Below, one piece after another: positions 27,359 to 36,449 of a stretch of 64,000 nt of DNA. Numbering within the stretch: position 1 is the stretch's first letter; the number at the start of each line of letters is the position of its first letter. Made by a program: the position numbers and the translations under genes. The stretch is from Ignavibacteria bacterium (GTDB lineage: Bacteria; Bacteroidota; Ignavibacteria; Ignavibacteriales; SURF-24), in NCBI GenBank assembly GCA_025612245.1, contig JAAXKQ010000013.1:83979-147978 (forward strand), given 5' to 3'. The notes beneath the pieces were generated by a model. The model was given only the letters and a program-made list of their open reading frames with translations. It made no database searches and was not told the DNA's origin.

Positions 27359-28666
27359 TTAAATTCTTAAGACTTCGCCATAAAGATCATATTCATTGCA
27401 GTCATAAACCTTAAGCTCATAAAAGCTTCCGGTCATGAGTTTTTCCTTTGCGGGGATTAGGACCTCCCCGTCCACCTCCGGGGCATCCTTCATTGAGCGC
27501 GCAATGTAGTAGCCGTCTTTCCTCGAGCCTTCGAAGCCATCAACAATTACGCGGAGATTTTTACCAATGAGTTCCCTGTTCTTCGCCAGTGAAATCTCCT
27601 TCTGCAGTTCCATGAGTATTGCCTTGCGCTCTTCCTTCACTTCCTCAGAAACAGGATCGCCAAGTATAAACCCGGTTGTATTCTCTTCCACCGAATATGT
27701 AAAGACGCCGACTTTATCGAACTGGTACTCCTTTACAAACTCGCAGAGCTCATTAAAATCCTTTTCTGTTTCTGCCGGATAGCCGACAATAAATGTAGTC
27801 CTGAGTGCAATATCCGGCACGGCCTGCCTGATCTGGTCTATCATCTCCCTGGTTCTGCGCGAGGTTATTCCGCGCCTCATTGACTTTAATACGCCGTCTG
27901 AGATGTGCTGTAACGGCATATCCAGGTACTTGCAGACTTTCGGGTTATTCTTAATTACCTCAAGAACGTCTTTCGGGAAATGGGAAGGATACGCATAAAG
28001 AAGCCTTATCCATTCCAGCCCCTGAATTCCGCTTAACCTATCGAGTAGTTCGGCAAGGTTCCTCCTGCCGTAAATGTCAATGCCGTAGTCTGTCGTATCC
28101 TGCCCGATAACGACGAGTTCCTTTGTGCCTTTTTGAGCCAGGAGCCCGGCCTCATCTACCAGCTGTTCCATCGGCCTGGAAACATGCTTACCCCTAATTA
28201 AAGGAATAGCGCAGAAGGAACAGGGATTATTGCAGCCTTCCGAGATTTTAAGATAAGCCAGGTGCCTGGGAGTAGTAACTACTCTCTCACCCAGGAGTTC
28301 ATACTTCAGCTCTCCGCCGAGTTCCTTTAATATGCCACCGTAATCTTCCGTCCCGAAATAAACGTCCACCTCAGGAATCTCTTTTTCCAGATCGCTCTTA
28401 TAACGTTCCGACAGGCATCCCGATACTATTACTTTCTTCAGGCTGCCGTTTTTTTTCATTTCAACCGCGTTAAGGATTGTATTAATCGACTCTTCCTTGG
28501 CAGCCTCAATAAAACCGCACGTATTTATAATTACCACTTCCGCCTTCTCCGGGTCGTCAGTCAGCTCACAGTTGTTATTAATAAGTTGATTCATCAATCT
28601 TTCAGAATCAACGACATTTTTAGAACACCCTAAAGTAATTACACCAACTTTTTGTTTCTTTTTCAT
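27359..28666 (-). CDS. rimO: Ribosomal protein uS12 methylthiotransferase
   Basis: RimO (435 residues) is a radical-SAM enzyme that methylthiolates an Asp of ribosomal protein S12. It shows the N-terminal UPF0004 domain (GCSKNVVDSERLM with its conserved Cys, NTCGFI, SGCLSERY), the radical-SAM cluster motif CNNPCSFC (about residues 147-154) and a C-terminal TRAM domain. The LGCSKN opening and the absence of the tRNA-type YGCQMN opening separate it from MiaB, which is encoded at 41305-42654. A ten-base palindrome (28703-28712) lies about 37 bases upstream. Confidence 0.96.
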   Translation of the reverse strand: MKKKQKVGVITLGCSKNVVDSERLMNQLINNNCELTDDPEKAEVVIINTCGFIEAAKEESINTILNAVEMKKNGSLKKVIVSGCLSERYKSDLEKEIPEVDVYFGTEDYGGILKELGGELKYELLGERVVTTPRHLAYLKISEGCNNPCSFCAIPLIRGKHVSRPMEQLVDEAGLLAQKGTKELVVIGQDTTDYGIDIYGRRNLAELLDRLSGIQGLEWIRLLYAYPSHFPKDVLEVIKNNPKVCKYLDMPLQHISDGVLKSMRRGITSRRTREMIDQIRQAVPDIALRTTFIVGYPAETEKDFNELCEFVKEYQFDKVGVFTYSVEENTTGFILGDPVSEEVKEERKAILMELQKEISLAKNRELIGKNLRVIVDGFEGSRKDGYYIARSMKDAPEVDGEVLIPAKEKLMTGSFYELKVYDCNEYDLYGEVLRI

Positions 28667-28702
28667 TCATCCGTCTTTCTAAAGTTTGAGGCATCCGTTT
28701 CC

Positions 28703-28712
28703 TTAACGTTAA
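28703..28712. promoter_or_regulatory. TTAACGTTAA palindrome upstream of rimO
   Basis: A ten-base perfect palindrome lies in the 120-base gap between cdsA and rimO. Short AT-rich palindromes are common, so only its position favours a binding site. Confidence 0.2.
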
Positions 28713-28787
28713 GCATCCCGCTTCCGCAAAAATAACATATAGAGAGATCAATGCCGTAATAATTAACAATATTTCCGCTTTTTAAGT

Positions 28788-29603
28788 TTATTTTACAAAA
28801 TAAACCAGATACAGGTACACAACCGGAGAGGTTAAAAGAAGGGAATCAAAGCGGTCAAATATCCCTCCGTGCCCGGGGATGATATTTGAAGAATCCTTCA
28901 CACCGGCATCCCTTTTAAGGAGCGACTCGGTTAAATCTCCCGTCTGGCCAACAGTCCCAACTATAAGCCCGATTACCGCCGCATCCGGTATGCTGATGAA
29001 CTGCAGCAGAAGAATTTTCATTACAACCATTGCAATTACAGCCGCGGCAAAACCGGCAATTGCACCTTCCCAGCTTTTCTTTGGGCTTACGCGCGGAAAT
29101 AACTTGTGCTTTCCAAGAGCCGAACCGGCAAAGAATGCAGCCGAGTCGCAGACCCATATTGAAACCAGGATGGAGATCATCAGAAATCCCCCTTCCTGAT
29201 AGTTAACCGGAAAATATTCGCGTATCTCAACCATTGAGCTGGAAAAAAGGCCTATATAGAATATTCCAATTAGCGTTGTACCCAGGTTGAAGATAGCCGA
29301 GCTTTTATTCCTGAAGAGCTCATAAATTAACAGCAGTACCACCATCAGGTAGACAACCGACTTAAAATCCATGAAATGGAAATAGGCATTTGTAATTATG
29401 AGCAAAACGGCTATCAGCCCTATAACATCCGAGGCAAAAGCATTCTTATTGCGTGCCATACGGCTGAATTCCCAGAATGCCACGGCGCCAATAGCCGCTA
29501 TAAATAAAAGGAAAAACAGTCCGCCAAAATAGCAGGCCAGAAGTATCAGTGGAATGGCGGCAACTGAAACCAGAATTCGTGTAGTAGTATTTCCAAGAGA
29601 CAT
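28788..29603 (-). CDS. cdsA: Phosphatidate cytidylyltransferase
   Basis: CdsA (271 residues) makes CDP-diacylglycerol from CTP and phosphatidate, the branch point of phospholipid synthesis. It has about seven to eight membrane segments and the complete CDS signature: SPKKSWEGAIAG, GDLTESLLKRDAGVKDSS and PGHGGIFDRFDSL. It follows the DUF2007 gene by five bases and forms part of a CPBP-DUF2007-cdsA run. Confidence 0.96.
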   Translation of the reverse strand: MSLGNTTTRILVSVAAIPLILLACYFGGLFFLLFIAAIGAVAFWEFSRMARNKNAFASDVIGLIAVLLIITNAYFHFMDFKSVVYLMVVLLLIYELFRNKSSAIFNLGTTLIGIFYIGLFSSSMVEIREYFPVNYQEGGFLMISILVSIWVCDSAAFFAGSALGKHKLFPRVSPKKSWEGAIAGFAAAVIAMVVMKILLLQFISIPDAAVIGLIVGTVGQTGDLTESLLKRDAGVKDSSNIIPGHGGIFDRFDSLLLTSPVVYLYLVYFVK

Positions 29604-29608
29604 AAGGG

Positions 29609-29959
29609 CTATAAATTATCTCCGCTTTCGTTTTTATTTGAATTAATGTCTTGAATTATCTGTGAAGCGGCATCCAGGTCATCTTTCTTAACCATAAGGC
29701 GTACAAACGACAGATCCCCAACCGTTGGGAAATTCCTGTCCTTCTTCGATACGATCATGGTTTCAATGCCTGCTCCTTCCAGGTTAGCCTTCAGCATTTC
29801 AGCTTCGTAGAGCTCGCTGCAGGTATAAACGGTTTCCCAGTCTTTAGTATCAATCAAATGGCTTTCAAATTCCTGCTTATCGACCAGTTCCACGTCGCAG
29901 TCAGGGCATACTGTAACGCCATCGTTGTATTCAGCTTCGCAATTCGGGCATATCAGCAT
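29609..29959 (-). CDS. DUF2007 protein with N-terminal zinc ribbon
   Basis: The 116-residue protein begins MLICPNCEAEYNDGVTVCPDCDVELVD, a two-CxxC zinc ribbon. A DUF2007 domain follows (about 40-108, ETVYTCSELYEAEMLKANLEGAGIETMI). DUF2007 is called a putative signal-transducing domain, but no function is proven. It lies between a CPBP protease gene (9 bases) and cdsA (5 bases), so membrane-related regulation is a plausible guess. Confidence 0.9.
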   Translation of the reverse strand: MLICPNCEAEYNDGVTVCPDCDVELVDKQEFESHLIDTKDWETVYTCSELYEAEMLKANLEGAGIETMIVSKKDRNFPTVGDLSFVRLMVKKDDLDAASQIIQDINSNKNESGDNL

Positions 29960-29968
29960 ATTTCCTCC

Positions 29969-30949
29969 TTAATTTGACTTTTTATAATAGATCCGGTTTA
30001 CATAAATCATAAAGAACGTAAACAATGCCGCCAGACTTAAGAAAACCATAACGGAAACCCTGAGGTCCGCCGCAGGCACTGTCTGAGGCAGATTGACATC
30101 ATCTGAGCCATAGACAAAGAACATCAAAACAGCGATCAAATTATTCAGAAAATGAAGTATCATTGGTAAAAATATGGTTTCGCTCATATATGCCGCAAAA
30201 CCAAAATAAAGTCCTAAAGCCGTAAGGGGTACAATCTGATAAGGGTGAAAGTGATAAAGCCCGAAGAAGAAGGCAGTAACTAAAGCGCTGGTAAAAGGCC
30301 TGATCTTAAGCTCAAAACTTCTCTGAACGTAACCCCTGAAGAAGAACTCCTCGCATATGGCCGGAACTACGGCAACAACAATAACAATAAGAAGAGACTC
30401 AAAAAACGACTGTGAAGTAAGAAGCGTATTATATGAGCTCTCGACAACTTTATCAATTTTATCTATATAGGACTTAATTCCATTAATTGAAGGATATGCC
30501 TGGGCAAGTTTAATAATTGCCGCGTTCTGCAGGTAAAGGTAGCTCTGCAAAAGGCTGGTCAGAATGAAAAGCCCTATTGAAAAAATCACCGTTTCCTGCG
30601 CATCTACAGGCTTTATTCGTATATGAGCCGTAACGTTTCTATAAATCAGCCTTGTCAAAATCAAAGCCGGCAGCAGTATAAAAAGCAGCTGCCCGGCTGT
30701 TGTAAGCAGCCTCATTGCCGTAAGGTCGGCATCCTTAAAGTTAAAACCGAAAATGAGCAGCGTAAGCAGGCTTCCGCCCAGCTGATAAAGAAAAAAGACC
30801 AGTACCAGCCCGATGAATGCTGCACTGACGGGTGATATTTTCGGCCTGCGATCCGGCACCTTCTCAGGTGTCAGGCTGAAACCCTCATCCTCCTGAAAGT
30901 CATCCTTCCCTGAGTTATCTTCCCCGTTGTAATCATTTTTATTTTCCAT
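29969..30949 (-). CDS. CPBP-family intramembrane metalloprotease
   Basis: I chose the ATG at 30949 (MENKNDYNGEDNSG); an upstream TTG at 31012 would add 21 unlikely residues. The 326-residue protein has a charged cytoplasmic start and about seven to eight membrane helices. The CPBP/Rce1-like motifs are present: EEFFFRGYVQ, FFFGLYHFHPY and MILHFLNN. The EE and His residues are the expected catalytic or metal-binding ones. Substrate unknown; bacterial members serve in membrane-protein processing, immunity or signalling. Confidence 0.9.
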   Translation of the reverse strand: MENKNDYNGEDNSGKDDFQEDEGFSLTPEKVPDRRPKISPVSAAFIGLVLVFFLYQLGGSLLTLLIFGFNFKDADLTAMRLLTTAGQLLFILLPALILTRLIYRNVTAHIRIKPVDAQETVIFSIGLFILTSLLQSYLYLQNAAIIKLAQAYPSINGIKSYIDKIDKVVESSYNTLLTSQSFFESLLIVIVVAVVPAICEEFFFRGYVQRSFELKIRPFTSALVTAFFFGLYHFHPYQIVPLTALGLYFGFAAYMSETIFLPMILHFLNNLIAVLMFFVYGSDDVNLPQTVPAADLRVSVMVFLSLAALFTFFMIYVNRIYYKKSN

Positions 30950-31042
30950 CGTAATAGACAAAATAAAAAAAAATAGGGAAATATTTTCTAAAAATATCTC
31001 CCCGTCAGGCAATTTTTAACTGCCGCAAAAGAACTGCACATC

Positions 31043-31873
31043 CTATCTTTTGGAAGTAATTTTACCGGCCAGTCCCTGATATCCTGTAAGCTCTGCGTCA
31101 ATTGAACCAACAATAACCTTTGTTTTAACCTTAACCGGTATTTTAAGGTTATCGTTGGAAAGCCATATCAGTATATTTCCCTCACTCTTAAAAAGTCCTC
31201 CTTCCTTAACAAGAGGCTCAACAATAAAACAATTAAAAGTACCGGCATCCACTTTTACCTGTTCGGTGCCGTGGTAGACTACATCCAGAGGAAAGACCTT
31301 GTCGTTATAGAAGTTCTGCAGGTGTACCCTGCTTCCGGGTTTCATTTTGGCAAAGTCGTATGTTCTGGCCAGGTAGAAAGCCGAAACTATATCGTTTACG
31401 TACTTTGGGATATTATATTCTCCCTTGCTGGTTTTTGCCTTGCCCGAGCGCTGGTCGAAAAATGCTGAAAAATCCCTCGAATAGCCGCCTTCCCTTATAT
31501 GCTGCTCAAATCTCCACGGGAAAAGCCCGTCAACGTCCAGATAGGTTTCGTATCTGTCCCTTACTTTATAGAACCAGTCAAAGCTGGGAACAGAAGCCAC
31601 CTGGAAAGTAACCTGGTAAACGTCGCGCCCGGAGATCTTCTTCATTCTGGGCACTTCCATGGTTGCAATACCTGCCTTTACAAATCCGTATTTAACGTCG
31701 AAGGTTAATTTTTCCCCAACCTTGAAGGCGTTGTTTTCAATTTTGCGGAACTCCGGGCTGCTGCCCGCGCTTCCGGTCTCATCGCGCCTGTTGTTGTTGT
31801 TCTGTGAATTGATCTCCGAGATCATCAGTAAAGCGATAAAAATTGAGAAAAATCCCTTCATAAATTTAGTCAT
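31043..31873 (-). CDS. DUF3108 domain secreted protein
   Basis: The start at 31873 (MTKFMKGFFSIFIALLMISEINSQ) has GGAGAG upstream and gives a clean signal peptide; the ATG at 31885 would add four residues. The 276-residue product contains a DUF3108 domain (EKLTFDVKYGFVKAGIATMEVP, then YETYLDVDGLFPWRFEQHIREGGY). The family is a periplasmic beta-rich protein of unknown function. The start overlaps the end of the GT9 gene, so these two and the glycosylase gene upstream probably form one transcript. Confidence 0.9.
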   Translation of the reverse strand: MTKFMKGFFSIFIALLMISEINSQNNNNRRDETGSAGSSPEFRKIENNAFKVGEKLTFDVKYGFVKAGIATMEVPRMKKISGRDVYQVTFQVASVPSFDWFYKVRDRYETYLDVDGLFPWRFEQHIREGGYSRDFSAFFDQRSGKAKTSKGEYNIPKYVNDIVSAFYLARTYDFAKMKPGSRVHLQNFYNDKVFPLDVVYHGTEQVKVDAGTFNCFIVEPLVKEGGLFKSEGNILIWLSNDNLKIPVKVKTKVIVGSIDAELTGYQGLAGKITSKR

Positions 31874-32918
31874 GTAACTCTCCATTATGAACTCTGTTTA
31901 ACACACTTTTAATATATTCAAAAACCGTATGAGGATTTATTGAATCCATACAGTTCAATTTCTCACATTGTTCCCTCGTACAATTTGTACAGTTGAGCGC
32001 GGGGCTGAAAACCTTGCTTTTTTCTGTATAAGGCCCCCAGCGCACAGGTGAACAGGCCGTAATCTTCGGATAAAAGCCAACAACATCCTTTCCCAGAGCC
32101 GCAGCCAGGTGAATTGGCCCCGTGGAGTTGGCAATGAGCATGTCTGCCCTGCCAATAAGTGCAATAAGCCCTTTCATATCCAGCTTACCTGCAAGATTAA
32201 TTGCCCCGTTATCATCCGAAAGCCGGGAGCAGATGCCTCCTTCACTCTCTGAACCGGTAATCAGAACGCTGCACTCCAAATTACGTACCAGTTTTTCAAC
32301 CAGCTCCTTAAACCTCAAAACCGGCCAATCCACTGCGCTTCCCCCGCTCCCGGGGTGAATTATAATCACGGGGTACTTAAAATTAACATCATTTTCAGAC
32401 AATAGCTGTTCAATTTTCTGTCCATCCTGTAAATTTATATTGAGGCCGAAAGAGATATTTTTTTTGCTTACCGGCTCACTAACGCCGAAGTGCCTTAAAA
32501 GGTTTACGTTATATTCAAGCTCGTGGCGTTCCGCATTTTTCCTGTGCTCGAAGGTCTTATGGTTAAAGAGGAAAGAATACCACCTGTAGCCGGTGCCGAT
32601 GCGGTGCTTTATTCCCGCAAGAAACACAATGAGGGCCAGCCTGAAAGTAGGATATACAACAATGCAGCTGTCGAAGGCGTACTGCCTCAAGAGTTTTACG
32701 TTACCCCAGAGAGTGGTCTTTTTATTTTTTTCATCAAGAACAACTACCCTGTCGGTACAGGAGTTCGACATTGCGATGTCTTTTGTGTATTGCCTAACAA
32801 GGAATGAAACCGAAGCCCCTGGGAAATGCTTCTTTACAATTTCCGCAAGGGGCAGTGTAAGGACAAGATCGCCTATCCTGTCGGTACGTACTATTAGTAG
32901 GTTTTTAGGTTCAAGCAT
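31866..32918 (-). CDS. Glycosyltransferase family 9 (heptosyltransferase-like)
   Basis: The start is the ATG at 32918 (MLEPKNLLIVRTDRIGDLVLTLPL), one base after the upstream stop; a TTG at 32933 is less likely. The 350-residue cytoplasmic enzyme shows the GT9 pattern RTDRIGDLVLTLP, VIIHPGSGGSAVDWP, ITGSESEGG, and ADMLIANSTGPIHLAAALG near the C-terminus. GT9 enzymes transfer ADP-heptose or related sugars onto lipopolysaccharide. The acceptor is unknown. An LptE-like gene occurs elsewhere in the window, which supports an LPS-type envelope. Confidence 0.93.
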   Translation of the reverse strand: MLEPKNLLIVRTDRIGDLVLTLPLAEIVKKHFPGASVSFLVRQYTKDIAMSNSCTDRVVVLDEKNKKTTLWGNVKLLRQYAFDSCIVVYPTFRLALIVFLAGIKHRIGTGYRWYSFLFNHKTFEHRKNAERHELEYNVNLLRHFGVSEPVSKKNISFGLNINLQDGQKIEQLLSENDVNFKYPVIIIHPGSGGSAVDWPVLRFKELVEKLVRNLECSVLITGSESEGGICSRLSDDNGAINLAGKLDMKGLIALIGRADMLIANSTGPIHLAAALGKDVVGFYPKITACSPVRWGPYTEKSKVFSPALNCTNCTREQCEKLNCMDSINPHTVFEYIKSVLNRVHNGELHD

Positions 32919-32919
32919 T

Positions 32920-33579
32920 TTATTTTGAAACAAAAGGGTTATTCCTTATATAAAAGCGCCAGGGCAGATCCACGGATTTAGTAATTCCGATCCTCTTTGA
33001 CGTAACTATGTCCCCGGCTTTAACGTTTTCGCCTTCAGTTATGTAAATTCTATTACCCAGCAGGTCCGTTCCGTTATGTTCTCTTTTAATATCAAATGCC
33101 TGGCAGAGTTTTCCGGGGCCGCTGGTCAGGTTTCGGAATTCTTTTTTCGTAAGTGAAGCGGGATCGACCGGAGTTCTTTTCAGGCGGTTTTCGGCCATGG
33201 ACTTAATTCCTGTTAAAGGTTCCACCGCTCTTAACAAAACAGCCTTGCCTTCCCCTTCAAGCCCGGTTACAACGTTGCAGCAAAAATACATTCCGTAGGT
33301 AAAATAGACATAGAGGAAGCCCCCGGTGCCGAACATGATTTCGTTTCTTGGGGTTCTGCCTATAAAGGTATGCGCTGCCTCATCTACAGCGCCGTCGTAG
33401 GCTTCAACTTCAACGATACGTCCGGCAAAAAGCCGGTCTTCGTCCTGCTTGACTAAAATTTTGCCCAGTAAGGATTTTGCAACCTGTATGAGCTCCCCGG
33501 TATAAAATTCTCTTGTAAGCTTTTTCCGGGAGAAATCCCCTTTTATCATCAGTCCAGTTTCCCGTGCATGAAAATACAT
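32920..33579 (-). CDS. DNA-3-methyladenine glycosylase (AAG/MPG type)
   Basis: The 219-residue enzyme removes alkylated purines to begin base-excision repair. Motifs AGRIVEVEAYDGAVDEAAHTFIGRTPRNEIMFGTGGFLYVYFTYGMYFC and AVLLRAVEPLTG are the AAG/MPG signatures, including the catalytic Glu of VEAY. An ATG at 33549 (MIKGDFSRKKL) is an equally good start and fits the family length better. An imperfect hairpin lies directly upstream. It is the first gene of the glycosylase-GT9-DUF3108 run. Confidence 0.93.
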   Translation of the reverse strand: MYFHARETGLMIKGDFSRKKLTREFYTGELIQVAKSLLGKILVKQDEDRLFAGRIVEVEAYDGAVDEAAHTFIGRTPRNEIMFGTGGFLYVYFTYGMYFCCNVVTGLEGEGKAVLLRAVEPLTGIKSMAENRLKRTPVDPASLTKKEFRNLTSGPGKLCQAFDIKREHNGTDLLGNRIYITEGENVKAGDIVTSKRIGITKSVDLPWRFYIRNNPFVSK

Positions 33580-33589
33580 AACCGAATGA

Positions 33590-33626
33590 TTTTATGTAAA
33601 GGCACGAAAAAAGCCTTCACATAAAA
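33590..33626. repeat. 14-base-pair imperfect hairpin ahead of the glycosylase gene
   Basis: Bases 33590-33603 pair with 33613-33626, with one A/C mismatch and a nine-base loop. It lies 11 bases before the ATG at 33579. There is no U-run on the minus strand; an RNA leader structure or transcription attenuator is possible. Confidence 0.4.
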
Positions 33627-33780
33627 TTCAATCCGTTAAAATACGTTAAAATTCCGCACGAATCCAGACGAAAAGTTATCCCGCGATTGCCGCATAATTC
33701 AGAATAGAAGCCCGTGAGCTATCTTCTCCCGGCATGAAATTTCATTCGCGGCTATTCCTCCTCTCTGTGTGTGTGTGCTT

Positions 33781-35079
33781 CTAATTCCTTTTTACTATTG
33801 CAACTGCGACACGGCCGTTGTGTATTCCAACGACTGCAATTGTGTTTCCCTTTACGTCCATGCTGAAGATTGCATCCCATGAGCCTGAGAACTCTTCGTA
33901 GGTCTTCCATTCAATTCCATTATAATGGGCAAGTAAACCCCATCCTGTCACAAATATGTCATTTAACGCGTTGCCGCGCACCAGTTGTATGTATTTATCT
34001 GTTTTCAGGCCTGCATCCTTCCACCTGTCCTGTGTGTAATAAAATAGACCGCTTCCCCCGGCATATACCGGATAGCCTTTGTGTGTCCAGACCGTCAAAG
34101 GGACCATTTCATCAGGAAATCCTATGAGTTCAACCTTTTCAATACTATTGGGCCTGCTGGTAATACGGATTACCTTGGATAGCATTGGATTGTAGTTGAT
34201 TGAATACGGGCAGTAGACGACCTCTTCTCCTGTCAGCTCATCCTTGTAGCCACACATATCAGCCGTATAGCCTATTGAGCCTGCGTTTAAGAGCCTCCAG
34301 CTCTTGCCGTCATACTTTACCACAGAGCCATCCTCACCCGCAAAGTACATGTTAGAGGAATTTGTTCCCCAGATCTTTCTTAGCCTTCCTGTAGGTTTGG
34401 GATAGCCTGTTTCCACTCCATAAAAGTTCCATTTATCACCAGCCCAATGCCCTGGTGTATTATTCCCCACCCAGATATCGGATTTTGAAAATGAAAAGAT
34501 TGAATATAACACACCATAATAATATCCTTCTCTTTCGTTTTCAGCAACTTCATAAGTCCACTTGCTTCCGTCCCATTTCAGGAGGTTATAATATTTATCC
34601 TCACCTGCTTCCCTTACTGTAAAGTCTCCGCTGACCCAGACGTTATTCTCATCTATTATGCTTACGTCGAGGGCCTGGTCCATGTTGCCTATTCCAAAGT
34701 CAAACGTCTGCCAGCTTATGTTGTGGCTTGTGGGGGTGAGTGTTGTTGCCATGACCTTCTCGCTGAGCTTTTCTAAGGTGCCCGACTTACCTTCGGTAAG
34801 CTGGTACGTGTACGTAGTGCCTCCACTCAGAGCAGTGTCGCAGATGACCGTGTCCTTGTTTACCCTGAATGTCTGAACCGGGAGGTTATTCCTTTGAAGC
34901 GTCACGTATATGTCTCTAAATCGGTTACCGGGGCTTACACGTAAGTATACCTCCTTTACAGAGGCATCGATTAGATACATGTTGAGCCTGTCCTGAGTGG
35001 ATGAGGGTTCATCTGAAAAGTTACAGCTGCTTAGAATGAAAAGAAAGAGTATTGGAACAATGGTCCTGATAAATGGCAT
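33781..35079 (-). CDS. Exported lipoprotein with beta-propeller-like repeats, unknown function
   Basis: The start at 35079 (MPFIRTIVPILFLFILSSC) has AGGAG six bases upstream and gives a lipoprotein signal with lipobox LSSC; an upstream start would add 18 residues before it. The 432-residue product contains repeats ending in DIWVGN, NMYFAGEDGSVVKYDG and NDIFVTGWGLLAHYNG. These resemble the Trp/Gly-rich blades seen in YCF48-like and other beta-propeller surface proteins. A fibronectin-like stretch may occupy residues 30-120. No catalytic motif. It is likely anchored to the outer membrane. Confidence 0.75.
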   Translation of the reverse strand: MPFIRTIVPILFLFILSSCNFSDEPSSTQDRLNMYLIDASVKEVYLRVSPGNRFRDIYVTLQRNNLPVQTFRVNKDTVICDTALSGGTTYTYQLTEGKSGTLEKLSEKVMATTLTPTSHNISWQTFDFGIGNMDQALDVSIIDENNVWVSGDFTVREAGEDKYYNLLKWDGSKWTYEVAENEREGYYYGVLYSIFSFSKSDIWVGNNTPGHWAGDKWNFYGVETGYPKPTGRLRKIWGTNSSNMYFAGEDGSVVKYDGKSWRLLNAGSIGYTADMCGYKDELTGEEVVYCPYSINYNPMLSKVIRITSRPNSIEKVELIGFPDEMVPLTVWTHKGYPVYAGGSGLFYYTQDRWKDAGLKTDKYIQLVRGNALNDIFVTGWGLLAHYNGIEWKTYEEFSGSWDAIFSMDVKGNTIAVVGIHNGRVAVAIVKRN

Positions 35080-35717
35080 GGCAACTCCTGATAATTCTTT
35101 TACCGTATTGGGAAATAAAAAGACAGCCGCCATCTCCTGAAGACCTATAGCTCAGAGAAGGCATTATCACCTGGCCTTATTCAGCAAAGAAGCTTATTCT
35201 TTATGGAATGACGGAATCTTTCTGCATATTCTCAAGGTTGTTAAACTCCGTACAAATATGTGATATGTTTCTACGGGGCAGCTCATGAAATAAGAACAGT
35301 GAACAATTTACTCGGAGTTGAAATTAAAGGAAACCTTTCGGATTGTCAATATTAGATCATATTTTTTTGCAGTGCTGTTACAGCAATTTAGAAATGTCAG
35401 TACTTAAGCATTATTCCTTCCTCTATAGACCCTTCTTTTTGAGTCCTCCAGATTACTTTTTTTCTGATATTTCTATTTTGCCATTACATCTTTAATTTTC
35501 CATTCAACGCAATTCATTTTTAATCCTGAAAACGGCTGTTGCTGTCATACAGTTTTAAGATGTAAAACGCCATGGGAATTTAGCTCCTGGATCAAGGAAT
35601 ATGTTTGATAAAAGGCATTATTGCGCAGGGAAGATTATATAACCGTTCTCTTGCTGAATGCCCTGGATATAACAGCCTTTATATATGTTTTTAATGTGGA
35701 ATTGCTTCAGGAAGGCC
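35080..35717. other. Gene-free stretch upstream of the lipoprotein gene
   Basis: About 640 bases without a supported gene. Short frames on both strands lack ribosome sites and family signatures. One small stem (TGCTG-TTA-CAGCA near 35380) is the only structure seen. It is the promoter-side region of the lipoprotein gene. Confidence 0.4.
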
Positions 35718-36440
35718 TTACCAGCCGCTCTGCCCGAGCTGCTGCTCAATTTCCTCTATCTTGGACTGGTAGAGCTCTTTCTTGTCGGGACTCTTTGCAA
35801 GAAGTATTTTGTAGATTGCAAGGGCTTCTGTAAACTTGCCCTGCGAGAGATATATCTTTGCCATGGTCTCCGAGGCTATGGCATTTTCGGGCTGGGAAGA
35901 ACTTTTTTCTTCGACTTTCTTTTCTGGAACCGTTTCTTCCGGGTTCTGCTTTATGGATATTTTTGCCGAGGATATCTCTTTTGCCAGGTCGCCCAGCCTT
36001 TCCTCTATTGAGCCTGACCCATCCTTTATGCTGTCAGACGATTCTGAACCGGCAGTCTTAACTTCCTTACCGCTTTCGGGCTCTTCATCCAGAAACGATA
36101 CCCTGCGGCTTTCGGTGAGATTTGAATTCTTCCTTCTTCTTTTTTCCAGTTCGCCAATGTAATAGTAAAGTGTTTCTTTGGAATGAATGAGGCCTGCGCC
36201 TTTTTTGAATGCTTCTTCGGCTTCGTCGTAATTGCCCAGGAGCATCTGAGCCCGGCCAAGGAGTATAAAGGCTGTGGGATAGTTTGGGAATTCCGCCAGG
36301 CCGTCGCGCAGAATGCTGACGGCCTTGTGCAGATTATTCTTTTCAATTTCAATTCCTGCCGCCCTTACAAACAGGGGTGATTTCCTGTTGTATTCATATA
36401 TGAGCGCAAGTTTTTCTTCAAAAAGATCTTTTTTTGGCAA
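35718..36440 (-). CDS. TPR-repeat protein of the lptE operon
   Basis: The 240-residue protein starts with TTG behind AGGTG and has TPR-like repeats at both ends: ALIYEYNRKSPLFVRAAG, PTAFILLGRAQMLLGNYDEAEEAF at the start and MAKIYLSQGKFTEALAIYKILLAKSPDKKE at the end. A Glu/Ser/Lys-rich linker (about 120-185) separates them. No signal peptide, so a cytoplasmic scaffold or adaptor is likely. It is the last gene of the sigma-54 activator-lptE-GT2-TPR run, nine bases after the GT2 gene. Confidence 0.85.
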   Translation of the reverse strand: MPKKDLFEEKLALIYEYNRKSPLFVRAAGIEIEKNNLHKAVSILRDGLAEFPNYPTAFILLGRAQMLLGNYDEAEEAFKKGAGLIHSKETLYYYIGELEKRRRKNSNLTESRRVSFLDEEPESGKEVKTAGSESSDSIKDGSGSIEERLGDLAKEISSAKISIKQNPEETVPEKKVEEKSSSQPENAIASETMAKIYLSQGKFTEALAIYKILLAKSPDKKELYQSKIEEIEQQLGQSGW

Positions 36441-36449
36441 AAGAACACC

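Noticed and set aside
35621..35833. 70-codon plus-strand frame
   Set aside because: Runs into the TPR gene on the other strand; no ribosome site or conserved motif.
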